From Oxyruncus cristatus (Eukaryota; Chordata; Aves; Passeriformes; Cotingidae), in contig VXAY01005976.1 of NCBI GenBank assembly GCA_013399855.1, positions 144,444 to 208,443 on the forward strand: DNA of 64,000 bases, given 5' to 3'. Under the pieces are notes generated by a model. It saw only the letters and a program-made list of their open reading frames with translations, was not told where the DNA came from and made no database searches. Position numbers and translations under genes: made by a program. Below are positions 25,037 through 36,232 of this stretch, in pieces. Each line of letters opens with the position of its first letter. Position 1 is the stretch's first letter.

Positions 25037-27895
25037 CTGCAACAGACAGGCAGCAACCACATCAGGACCTCGAATATCCCCATCAAGTAGCTCAAAATGC
25101 AGGGTTCCTTGGGGAAAAGGAACGTTTCCATAAAGGAACCTCATGGGAAGATTGCTTTGATAACTGTACTACATAATTTTGTGTTTGCATTCCAGATTTT
25201 TGTGGAGTCGGTTAAGAGCTAACACTGTTCATCAGCGAAGAGTGAAAATGGGAAAGAGTGTTCAAATAGGCAAATAATTGAAAGGCAAGGAGAAGACAGT
25301 TTACAGGAGTAGTTTACTGGGTAGCTCTGGCTTCTCAGATCTCCCTCTGAACAGCATTCATCACATTTCCTCACTGGTCTACATTCAGTCAGGTACTTGG
25401 GCCTGTGCAGAGAACTGCCAGTTGCAGAGCCTGACACACCATGTCAAAGCAGCAAATAACTGGCCTTTATCTATCAAAAAAAAAAAAAAACACCTAAAGG
25501 GATCTGCTGGTTCACAAAGTTTTGCCTCAAGAGTGACTTTAGATCCTCTGAAGAGACTTCTGAGCTATTCCAGCAAGCAGCTGCCAGTTCCTTCAGTGTT
25601 TGACAAACAGGAGTCACCAAACTTCGGGGCACCATGAACTGAGCAAAGAACAGGCGGGAGACCAAGCTCAAATCTGAAAAATCCATTAGCTGAGAAGCCC
25701 AGGCTTATAATAAAACACAAGAGCAAGATCTAATGCAATTGCCAGTTGGAAATCCATTATCTTACACGTGACAATTGCAGCTCTTTACCTCATTGTTTAC
25801 TGAAGAGTCATGAGCAAAGATGGCTGATGATCTCATGGCAGGACCTAATATTATTTGTTCTACTAGGGACTGCAGGACTCAGTAGAAGAGAAATGGAAAA
25901 GTCTGCTCACAAGAAATGATTTTTTTCTCATTTCCTTTCATTAAGGAAATAACTCACAGCAAAAAAAAAAATAAATCCATTGGTTTTCAGGACAGATAAA
26001 TCGCAGAGTTCTAAAGACTAACACTGATTATTTTCATAGCCTTGGAAGAAGCTTATTTGCTTTACAGGGCATTTTACAGTATTATTTTAAAAAAATATCA
26101 GCAGATATCACTGTAACTTACCCAGCTTTATTGTACATGAGAATACAATGGACCATTGCTGCTGTGTGAGTCCTTTTTGGGAAGGGATTTGTGGTAATGC
26201 AAGTCTACTCTACGTGCCTACTCAAGGAACCCATGCAACACAAGCACCAGGAAGGGAAGATTCAAGGAGAAACACTGAAATGATGCTGCTTCAGAAAGCA
26301 GAAGTAGCAGTTTATCTCAGAACTCTGGTCAGCTGACTTCCCAGCCTCTAATGAATTTCAGGGAAAATACTTGAAGCATTTTAAGACCAAAGCTTCGAAG
26401 AGTCTCCCCAGAGCAGTACTTTTTCCTATCTTTTTCAGTTTGTGGACCCCCAAACTGTTTCCACAAATGAAAACCCACTTCCTTTGAAGTTGTCTAGTGA
26501 CACCCAGGGGGGTCCTTGAACCACAGGCTGAAAACCACTGCTCGGGTTCAAAGAAAAGAGAGCACACAACGAGCACCGTCCCCGTTTAAGTGGTTCCTGA
26601 ATGTGATACGCTTCAGCAAAATGAAATCTCTCAACTCCAATTCTTTCCCCCTTTCATCTCTTCCTCTGACTCAGAGCCTGTGGTTTCCTGGACCCTGTGA
26701 GCACATAAGTTTCAATAGCTGAAGTGTTGATGTGCTCCAGGATACCAAACAGGGAATGTTTTGCCTTCTGGCAGAGGTTTTCTCAGCTCATTCTTAGGAG
26801 GAGAATGGAACAACCTGACTCTCTGACCTTCAGAGACTTCTGCAGTTTCTCTAAAGTAATTTCTTCAATGTGTCCTCTCCTACAGCAGCAACTGTGGTGC
26901 CTTTTCTATTCCCTTTCCTCAAGGAAACCACTTTGATCTTGCATTTGCAGATGAACAACAACTTGAAGGTATTAGCAGTCATTAGGAAGAAGTCTCTCCA
27001 CATTTAACAGTAAATTGAACAAATTAATCATATCAGATTTCCTGATTAAGTCTCTTCAGTAGCATCCCTTCAGAGACGTGTGCCTCAGCCAGCCAGCACA
27101 CACTGCAGTGCTGGACATAACCTGCCTGGAGCTTGGACTGCAATATCCTATCGTTAAGTGTATTTAGGAGTCTACACAGCGAGTTAAATAAATTAATCCT
27201 TTGCTCAAGAAACTGTGACAATGAATGCAGTTTAAAGCTCCTCTTGTTACATGTTGTTCACTAAACTTTACTACTGGAAACAGTTTTAAGCAGGAAGCCC
27301 GTGGCCTCTTTTCATTACTGCTACTTTGGGCTGTATTTAGATGACCAGGTTATTTCTTTTTGCTGGCTGCAAAAGTAGAGGTGCAGCAGCATTTCTGGTG
27401 TATTACTCCTTTTTCTTAAAAACACTACTTTAAGAGAAGTATATTTTAAAATATATTTGTCCAGAAAGACAGGATTCATAAAAAAAAAATAATCATCTGT
27501 TCCATTGCAAGTAATAACTTTTGTTAATATATTTTGCCTTGAAGGGAGAGCCACAGGTTTTTAGGAATTCTGGAAATTCATTAAGAAATCTCTTTGAATT
27601 TCTTTACACGTGTAACCATCAGCTGAACTAAGAATTTGCCATTTATCTTCCTCTGTCTTCAAAATTCAGGCAATTCCCTCACACAGAGTGGACAGATACA
27701 GTGTCCTCCCCATCACATGCAAAATGCCTCCAGAAATGTGCATTAGTCTAATATACAACATAATTTTAATCTCCCTACACTTGATAAAGCAGGTGAGCCC
27801 ACGCCAAGCCTCAGGATGTACTATTCCAGGACTAAACCACAGCTTTAACCTGGAACAGGGCTGGAATGCCTGCACATTCCCTTATGGGTCAGTAC
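25037..27895 (-). other. SPECC1: SPECC1 intron between coding exons 1 and 2
   Basis: This 2,859-bp intron has a good donor (AAG/GTACTG) and acceptor. It holds an old hAT-like transposon end near 26.42-26.54 kb and an A run near 25.48 kb. I saw no further coding exon. Confidence 0.85.
26419..26540 (-). mobile_element. hAT (Charlie-like) DNA transposon remnant
   Basis: Read on the minus strand, the segment begins CAGTGGTTTTCAGCCTGTGG and goes on through GGACCCCCCTGGGTGTCAC to GGGGGTCCACAAACTG. The start CAGTGGTTCTCAACCT with nearby GGACCCC blocks is typical of ancient non-autonomous hAT-Charlie elements. Only one end is clear, the other terminal repeat was not located, and no target-site duplication was found. 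The call rests on remembered consensus features. Confidence 0.45.
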
Positions 27896-28042
27896 CTTGC
27901 TGAGCCGAGATTCAAAGGCAAGGGAAGTGGAGGACTTGGATGTCTTCATTCCTGTTGAAGTGGTGGAAAGAGATTTTCCCCTGTCAATCCCATGGCTCCC
28001 TTGCTTTGCCATTGCACTCCAAGGCCTGGCACTGCTCTTCAT
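27896..28042 (-). CDS. SPECC1: SPECC1 (cytospin-B) first coding exon, N-terminus
   Basis: Cytospin-B is a cytoskeleton-associated coiled-coil protein with a C-terminal calponin-homology domain that works with actin and microtubules. Only its N-terminus lies here. The exon encodes 49 residues, from [11 protein letters not shown] to [13 protein letters not shown], and lines up residue for residue with the human start (MRSAAKPWNP and [13 protein letters not shown], from memory). The ATG at 28042-28040 is chosen because the exon has an in-frame TAG 24 bases upstream (28066-28064), and the only other start-like codon between them is GTG. The exon ends AAG/GTACTG at phase 0, so exon 2 (LKRASSED) joins cleanly. 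Adenines surround the start, including at -3. The acceptor upstream shows that this is not the first exon of the transcript. Confidence 0.93.
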
Positions 28043-28090
28043 TTTCTTCACAAATAACTCAGTCTACAGACCCTAAAAAAAAAAAAAAAA
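28043..28090 (-). other. SPECC1: SPECC1 5' UTR segment and poly-T splice acceptor
   Basis: Thirty bases of 5' UTR (28072-28043) precede the ATG. They are preceded by AG (28074-28073) and an uninterrupted run of 16 T on the minus strand (28090-28075). This is a textbook acceptor whose pyrimidine tract is a pure homopolymer. It implies at least one non-coding exon upstream. Confidence 0.85.
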
Positions 28091-28094
28091 GAAG

Positions 28095-28135
28095 TTTATA
28101 TATATAAATATATATATAAAAATATACAGAAACTC
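28095..28135. repeat. TA-rich low-complexity stretch
   Basis: Alternating TATATA and AAATATATA units give a near-palindromic AT tract just upstream of the SPECC1 acceptor. Confidence 0.75.
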
Positions 28136-29540
28136 ACACAAAAATATAAGTTGTCTTTATGTTACCTGAAGGAGAGCACCCGAGATAGCTGGCACCAGTT
28201 TAAAGGGCTGAAAAGGTTGTGCTAAACTTGATTCTCTCTCCTACACACACCAGAACTCAGCCTAGAGAGTCCTTCAGAGCAGGCTGCAGCCACTTATATT
28301 TTTCCTACCGACTGATAACATGAGGCACCACAGAAGGAACACTGACTTTTGTTGTGACTGTCTAAGTGAGAGACTTCTATCAGGCACAGCAGAACACCTG
28401 AGAATGCTGAAGCCCAGTGAAAGAGTGAGAACACTGAAGTCCACAGCAATTGAAAACAACCTTGGGATAAAGAGAAAATTATTTCTTTTACTGTTTTATC
28501 CAGCATCTTCAGCTGAATTAATACTCACTATTTAAAAGTCACATGAGAAGCCAGTTTCCTCAGAGAGATGGAAAATATAGAATCTCTGACTTATCAGAGT
28601 CTTCTAGAGAAGCAGCAGTCGATGTTGCCACAGTGACAAAAAGATGTTTCACAATACTAAAATTTACAAAACACGGTAAAAACCAATCAACTTCCTTGCA
28701 AACAGAGATCCAGATTCACTATTCCTCAGAGATGTGCTTATGCAAGAGAGAAATCCTGCCAGGAATCAGCAAATACACGCAATTTCCTTTTTTTGGACAT
28801 AGCTGAACACATTTAATGTGCCAGCAGGAACAACTACCCTGTTTCTCTCAGCAGGTTGACAGCTGCCAATTAAACAGCTCCCTCAACTCCTGGAGATCTA
28901 AAGCCATCAATTTTCACCAGGCATTGCCCAATCCAAACCACGAGCAGAATAAAAGAATTATATGGATTTTTTTTTTGAAGTCCCAGCAGCCTGCTGGGCT
29001 GGGAGTGGGAGGGAGGGGAGATTGCTTGGATAACTCCTGCCCTCCTCCACTTCAGGATGAGCAACACTTTTCCTCATTTTCCAAAATAGACACAGGATGT
29101 AGCTGTGGATCAGTCTCATGTAGGCAGAGGCCAACCTGCTTCTTGGCTGTTAAACAGGTAACCAGAATATCTGCACAGCTCAGCCCAGTGCTCACAGGAG
29201 GAGTCCAACTGGACTGGTGGCAGCTTGGGCAGGGAGCCCTTCCATAGAGGGGCTGGAATAATTTATTGTCAGGAGGAGGGCTTCGGTCACCTTTGACACC
29301 TGGTCATTTGCTTTGTACTTCATCTCACGTTCGCAGGTGAGAACACTCCGTGAGCTCCCGGGACACAAACCTGCCTGGGGTGTGTTTGACAGTGGCAGCA
29401 CCACCCAGGTGCCACCACGGCCTATTCAGGGAGTGTTTGCTGCACAGAGGCAGAAGGGGATGCCAAGTGCTCTGCTGCCGTTTGACAGAGAACAAAGCCA
29501 GCAGGTGACATCCCCTCTATTTGTCCTTGGTGCCTCTCAC

Positions 29541-29560
29541 GGGGGGGGGGGGGGGGGGGG
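29541..29560 (+). repeat. Poly-G run of 20
   Basis: Twenty consecutive G are followed by a short CT-rich piece and an assembly gap. The length is unreliable, since homopolymers of this kind are often mis-sized. Confidence 0.9.
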
Positions 29561-29572
29561 TGCCCTCTCCAC

Positions 29573-29593
29573 NNNNNNNNNNNNNNNNNNNNN
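29573..29593. other. Assembly gap (21 N)
   Basis: Twenty-one undetermined bases lie 13 bp past the G20 run. Flanking CTCTCC on both sides suggests a collapsed simple repeat. Confidence 0.95.
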
Positions 29594-32034
29594 CTGTCTC
29601 CTCTCCACAGCAATAACCTCTCAGCTCCTAAATAAAGAAATAAAGAAGTTGGTAGTTATTGCTAAGTATAGTCATTACTCCATTAAAATTCTTAACACAT
29701 CCAGTGTGGAGCCATCCCCTGATCTCATTAGAGTCTTTGTTGGTGATTATGCTGATCACTTGGCTGTTTTAAAGCCCTGGCAGATATGTAAACTGTACTA
29801 CAATAGATAATAATGTTTAGTGTTCCCACAGCTCACGAGCCAACCTAGTAAACCGGTGCTTTACAGTATTTAAAAACCTATCATTTAACAGGCTTTTTAT
29901 CTTTTTAACTGGCTTGTAACATTCACTGCATTTATATGGGTGAGCAAGCAACTACACAAGCAAATTCTCTTCCTGATTAGATCTCCAAATTATGCAGATT
30001 TTGGCTTTTTTTTCAGATCCAGCGGTGTCCCATACATTTTGCTTTGTTATACCCTCTGGATTTCTTCATAACTATACCTCATATTTTCCTGCCTTAAGCT
30101 GTACAGATGCTTCCTTGATACCTAAAAGAATTTAATTTTGAGTCATCCATAACATCTTAAAGTTGCAGTGGAGTGATATGCTCATTAGACCATGATGTTA
30201 GAAGTAGAAGAAATAGGTACTTCAAAAAAAACCCCAAAAAGCAAACCACAGCTCAAAAAACCCAGCCAGTAGCCTGAGGCAAACTGGCTTTCTCATGTAA
30301 AAATACCTGAATTATGTGCCGTGTGGATTTAATAATATTTTACTACACCAAGCAGATGAAACTAAAATTGAGAAGAAATGCCGGGATTTATTGGTGTTTA
30401 TTATTAGTTTTCTACGTATTTCTACGAGAACTGGCATTTGTAAAAGACGGAGGTAAGACTGCTCAGGTATTTGGCTAAGCTGAATTTGCCTTGTAGATAA
30501 AGATTTCCACCTCTGAAGTGGGATTCCAAGACTTTCCACGAGCCTCATATGTACTTCAAAGAATAAAGCCAGGTTGCACACATCCTAAGCTGCTTTCGTT
30601 CCTAAGTAGGTGACACACATATTTGAGTTATTAGAAGTACTGCTTCAGGAGTGGTACTAAATAAAACTACTTCCTCCCCCCCCCAAAAAAATAAAAAATA
30701 AAAGGGGTGGGGGGGGAAAGTCCTGCAGCTCTTTGATGAGAGCAGGAAACCCATTCTCAGGGTCAACATCAGCTTTCCCACTCCTCCAAGATCGATTTAT
30801 TGCCTTAGAGTAAAACAAACAGAACAAAAAAGCTCCACGGGAGTTGTGAGCAGCTGGGACGATGGGAAACCCAGGAGTTCAGCGTTAGGAAAAGGCTCAT
30901 GGCAGGAAAGTAACTGAACTGGCAACCAAAATACAGCTCAGACACCCCAAATGGCTGCGGCCACTTGGCAACCGGGAAACCCAACGTTAGCAAAGGGGTT
31001 TCTCTAACCCTGGCGTAGAAACAGCACACACAGGGACAGCTTACAGCAGATTGTATTTAAAAACATCAGATACAGCTCCTACCTACTCGTCCTAGAAGTA
31101 ACTCTGCTGTATTTTTGCTGAATATCAGCATTTCCTTCCCCAGGGACCGCAGAGGGATTATGACTTATCTCCAGGCTACCCAGAGAGAAACTTGAAGCAG
31201 AAGCATCTTTCCACAGGGGACACAACCAAGCTGCCTCTGCAGATACAGTGACAAAAATCACTAGTTTTACAGCCATTCTGTCACAAGAGGCTTCAGATGA
31301 GACACATTTCCATCCACTCTCATGGAAAAGGACTCACTCCAAGCAACACCTGGAGCTCTGTGGTTTTATTTTTCATTTTTTTCACATTTCACAGGGAGTT
31401 TTCCTTAGGAAGCAAACGGAATACCACCATCCTGAGATTCAGAGTCTTTCTCCAGCATCAGCCAGAGCAGGTCATCGCTACCCGGCCACAACTAAATCCC
31501 TGTAGCATTCCCCACATGGAGCTCTGAAAACACAAGGAAGCAACTCCATGCTGAAATAAATGATGGCTGAAGGCAACATGTTGCTTCAGAGCAGCAAAAT
31601 CAGTTCCACTGCCACTCACTTGCAAAGTGCAGATTTTCTGGGGGGTTTTATTTAAAATCTTTTACACTCAAAAGTGGTGTCTGAACTCCCCTCTCCTCTG
31701 AAACAGGTGCTGCAAATGAGATAAATCAGAGGGTTTACCAAAATGTAAAGCTGGTCCTGGCAGAGCTTTTTCTCTCAGTAATCCTCTGAATTCCCTGCAG
31801 GCATCAGTGTTTAAAAATTCAGGCCATGCTATGCAGTTCATCTTTCTTACCAGTATTTTTAAAGGGTGTTTGGAATATTTTAATGTGGACTGTTTTGGCA
31901 GCTGGCAGAAGTTTCACAGTCCATTTTACTTGAAATTTTACTGGTTTATTAAAGACTGGGAACCTAGACATTTCTTTATTAATCAGTCTACACGCACTTA
32001 TTAATAAAATTTTTTGGAACCGGTCTAGAATAAC

Positions 32035-32085
32035 CCCCATTTTATGGCTAGAAAAACTGGATTAAGACTTTATCCTAACTCACAG
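32035..32085 (-). mobile_element. MIR-like SINE remnant (reverse orientation)
   Basis: CCCCCATTTTATGGCTAGAA then AAACTGGATTAAGACTTTAT resembles the reverse complement of the MIR core (CCCATTTTACAGATGAGGAAACTGAGG). It is short and diverged. Confidence 0.4.
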
Positions 32086-33410
32086 GCAGGCAGCATCAGC
32101 AGAAACAACACCAGGTCTCTGGGATCTTTAGGCTTGGCTATCCATCAAAGGAGGAATTCACCAGTTCTGGAGAACAAACTTACAGGATACACACTCTGCT
32201 GACTGTTAAAGGCTACTTTATTCTGAATAACTAAAAGGGACAGGTTTATCTGAGTGATGAGGAGCAATATTATTTCACAGTCAAGAAACCTAAGAGTTAT
32301 GCTAATGGGTTTTATTTACTTAATAGTGTATCTGCAGAAATCGAATTACATAGGAAAGGCCCTCTTGAGGGGCTAGAGATGGAAATCAGCTGTACCCCAA
32401 GTCCTTTACACAATTTAGGTTTGGTGCCCGTGTCTGTGTGTGACAACAGAACAGCCAAATTAAAGCAGAGTCACGCAGCAAGCTGCCAGGGGAAAATGAA
32501 GGAAAAAGAAGTATGAAAAGCCAGTACTAAACCCACAGAGTAATGTGCCAGGTGGCAGGTTCACAGAGACCTGGGAATGCCCAGAACTTCTGAAAAAGGA
32601 GGCCAGAAGTACCAACTTTGCAGCTAAGGCCCTCAAAGGACAGGAGTGTGACTTTGGTGGGTTAAAGCCCCCAGTCCCCTGTGCCACTTCCCTGTAATTC
32701 AGTTACTTCTCACGACAGCAAAAGCTCAGGCTCTGCCTTCCAGAAGCTTTATGACACTTTCTTGTGAAATCAGAGCACGATTATTTTTTTTTTTAATATA
32801 AAATCTGCATCATGCTTATATTATTTTTCCTCCTAATCAACTTCTGCTATTTTCAGACAAACTATCAACTGGAACATAGAAATATCTAACAAGTTCAGTA
32901 AACTGTAAAGCATTTTCTGTTGGCACGTAGGAAGCTCCATGGCAGGATAGACAGCTGGGCTAAAATAGAATTCTTTTCTGCCTTTCACATCAATTAACTT
33001 TAAACAACAATTTTTAGGCCTGACAGATGCTTCCATATGACTCATCTTGATTTCTTAACTGATATTAGGAATCAAACCAGGGAAGCTGATAGTCCAAATA
33101 CAGTCATTGGTAACTTGCAGATGGATGGCAGGGATAAAAATCCAGTTGGAAATAAGATCAGGCTAATAAATAAAAACAAACTGTTTAATCTTTTGGTCAT
33201 CTTTAGCAGCTTTCCTCACACATCTGCTCCTTTCACCCCAGTGTGAAATATTTCTGTAACTATCCACCCTCCCTTTTCTCTGATTTCTATTACCTTGCTT
33301 TTAGTGTCTTTGAGGCTCTCAGTACAACCTTCTTCCTCCATCGCTCCTTCAAGCAGAGACACTTGCTGGATTTTCGGTGGTTCAAAGCTTAGCAGTCACT
33401 AGAATTCAAT

Positions 33411-33500
33411 GTAAAAACCCACAAAACCCCCCAAAAAAGCCAGACCACCTTCCTCCACTCAAACACAACTCAAACAGAAAAAAAACCAACAAACCAACAT
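33411..33500. repeat. A/C-rich low-complexity tract
   Basis: The stretch is built of AAAAACCC, CCAAAAAA and CAAAC blocks with little G or T. The open frame across it reflects composition only. Confidence 0.75.
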
Positions 33501-33910
33501 TTCCCAACACCTCATCTCTAACCCTTCTCTTGCTTTTGCTGCCCAAAGGAAGGGAATCAATCACAAACCTGACCCCAAACACCGAGCAGTTTCCTCAGGT
33601 TCTACCCTCAGCAGACCTGCTTTCCAATCTCATTTGCAGCTGAATTTTCATGGTTTGCTGGTGGAGTTCCAGGAGACAAGACATCACTTGGAAACTTTCA
33701 CATCCAGACAGCAGGGCAGATTCTGCTGGTTTTATGCATGCCTCAAGCAAAGGTGGTTTTAGAGAGGTTATTATTATTTTTTACCTTTCAAGAGTGAAAA
33801 TAATAAAAAAAAGTGCTATAATAATACAGCAAGGCAGCTGTAGAATCCACGTGATTTTGCAAGGAGTGAAAAATGTTGATAAATTTTAGACACAAAACAA
33901 CTACACGTAC

Positions 33911-33974
33911 GTGCCCAAGGTCACCCCTCTAATCATTGGGAAAATACAAACCAAATACCAGTCCCAGGATTTGA
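33911..33974 (-). mobile_element. MIR-like SINE remnant (reverse orientation)
   Basis: GTGCCCAAGGTCACCCCTCT is followed after some diverged sequence by CCAGTCCCAGGATTTGACC. This order matches the reverse complement of the MIR 5' half (TTGCCCAAGGTCACACAGC, then the GGGATTCGAACCC-like box). Confidence 0.5.
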
Positions 33975-36174
33975 CCATCAGTGGCCCTAATACAGCTAAA
34001 GAGTCATATCTTCAAAATCTTCACTGTGCTAAAGCTGCCTGAAGGTTGTATCCTCATATGGAAAATTACTCCTTTGGGTTGTAGTTTGCTTCGCCTTCTT
34101 GCTTTAGTTGGGCTTCTCTTAAACCTCAGAAGAGCACTTTAAATGTGGCATCAGATGAGATTTGTCTTTACAGGGCACACAGTTCTACCTCTACTGTACA
34201 GTGAACTCCTGCAGAGCCAACTCCTTTCCTTGCCCCTGTGGTACCAGATGGAAACACACAGATAATGGAAACCCCCTTGGAACCTCCCAAAGACCAAGTT
34301 ACTTTATCTGTGGTTAGGTTGGTAAAACATCAGCTCACATTTTGTGTTAAGGCTTTTCTTGCTCATTTTTCAGCGTGTTTTCAACAAATCTCTAAACTTG
34401 GTATTTATTAAGTAGTACACAAACGTACTGAGAGGTTACAAAGATGTCTAAACTCCATCAGAGATGGTCAAGGCGAGGACAGTCCCAGCTGGCCACACGT
34501 GGCAGGTTTCTGGTCCACCCCAAGACTGCCAGAGGCCAGGTCAGCAACTGCAAAACTCCCTGTCTCAACACTGCTCAAAATAAAATCCTCTTCCCACAGC
34601 AATCATTAGAGTCATTGATGGATTTTCCAGACGTGGAGAGCAGTGCAAAAACCTCCTGCCTGCCCTCCTCCACAGAAGTTCTCCCTGGGGTTTTGGATTT
34701 GTCAGCCTTTCACTCATAGTTAGGTCACATGAGAAAAATGCAGAAATTACAACAAAATCCCCATGTGTGCAAAGGGACAAAGAATGGATTTAGCTGCATT
34801 TCCCTTGTCTTTGTCCCACACTATTGGCCATTTATAAGGCAGGAAAATACAGATCTCTTTGCTGCTTCTCTGCAACTGTCCTCCAACCCAGTGACCAATG
34901 CTTGAAACCCAAGCCAAAGCTGCACTTGGAGATGTCTGGGAACATGCTCTTCCTGTAGTTTAAATTACACTGTTTGAACATGGATTCTCAATCTCCTCCT
35001 CGTCCTCCTTCCTCACACTGATTACCTAACCACTCACCACTACACTCCAAAGAGAAGCTATGCTACCACCTCCTAATGACCCCTGATCTTATAACCAGGA
35101 GGATAACGAGAAAAAAATCCCAAGCTATCTGTAATTTTCTACACATTAGCAACGATGTGGCAATTCTGAATCGCGTTCATCACGTTCCTGATGGATGCAC
35201 ACAAGGAAAAACACAACTGGAAGGGCTGGGTGGCAACAGGCATTTGCAGAAAGACAGGCAGGGGCAGCACGTTCTCATATTGGGAAAGGGCACTTGAAAG
35301 CATCTGGTGGTGGAAGGAATACACAGAGGTTCTGCAAGGAGTTCCAAATTTCATCAAATCACATCAGCACTATATCCAGGAAGTGATTCCACACCACAGA
35401 ATTTGGAGAATGCATTTTTCAAGTTGTAGTTCCCTCGGTGCTTTGATGTATGGCAGGCAGGGAAAATATATCAGTTTACACAGTGCTAAAATCCATCCTT
35501 TGGAGACTGAAATCAAAGGAAAGATTCAGGAAGGCTAAAAAAATGATGCATTGATGCCAAACTCCCTTTTTGAAGTTACAACCATGTTGTAAGTGTTACA
35601 AAGAATTAGGTCACTCAGGGCTTACCCCAATATGACTCTGTCCCGAATAAACGGGTTTAATTTATGTTCAGTATGTTGCAGGTCGAGAACAAAACATTTT
35701 AGAACCATTTCAAGGCAGCTATTGCTCACTAATCCTGTTTCTTTGAACTGCTGTCCCAGTGAACACAGCACAAAGCAAGTGACACATATGGTCACTTCAT
35801 GTTTTGCCAACCCACAAGAAGGAAGAAGAGAAGGCTGCGTTTCAGATAGAGCAAGAGCTACATAATTGCTGAAGAAATTAAGAATAATTATGAGTGGTTT
35901 GCCTAATAATTACCTGCCATTACATTTTTTTTTTCTGTAGCATAGAGGGTAGATCCATTAGAAGAAAGAAAGGGAACGATCATGTTTTTTTTGGAAGGGC
36001 ACAGATGCCCAGCATGTGGCTACATGGTTATCCTGAGTGGTGCCTGCACAGACCTGGCACCCTCCCTGTCCCCTCAGAGCACAGAGGGATGATATTGCAG
36101 GCAACGTGTTCTCTTGGAATCCCACCTGGTTCTACCCTCAGCTCCAGCACAAGGTTATTCTACCCCCCTCAGCC

Positions 36175-36232
36175 ATGTGACCTTCCTGTGCCTTAGTTTC
36201 TCCATTTGTAAAAACGGGATAATAATTGTTCG
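36175..36232 (+). mobile_element. MIR-like SINE remnant
   Basis: ATGTGACCTTCCTGTGCCTT, then AGTTTCTCCATTTGTAAAAA and CGGGATAATAATTG, follow the MIR core and downstream sequence closely, with a deletion of about 20 bp between GTGACCTT and CTGTGCC. This is the clearest of the five MIR-like pieces in the window. Confidence 0.7.

Noticed and set aside
27845..28051. SPECC1 start at the GTG nine bases upstream of the chosen ATG
   Set aside because: An ATG follows directly, human cytospin-B starts at the matching position, and an in-frame stop lies just upstream.
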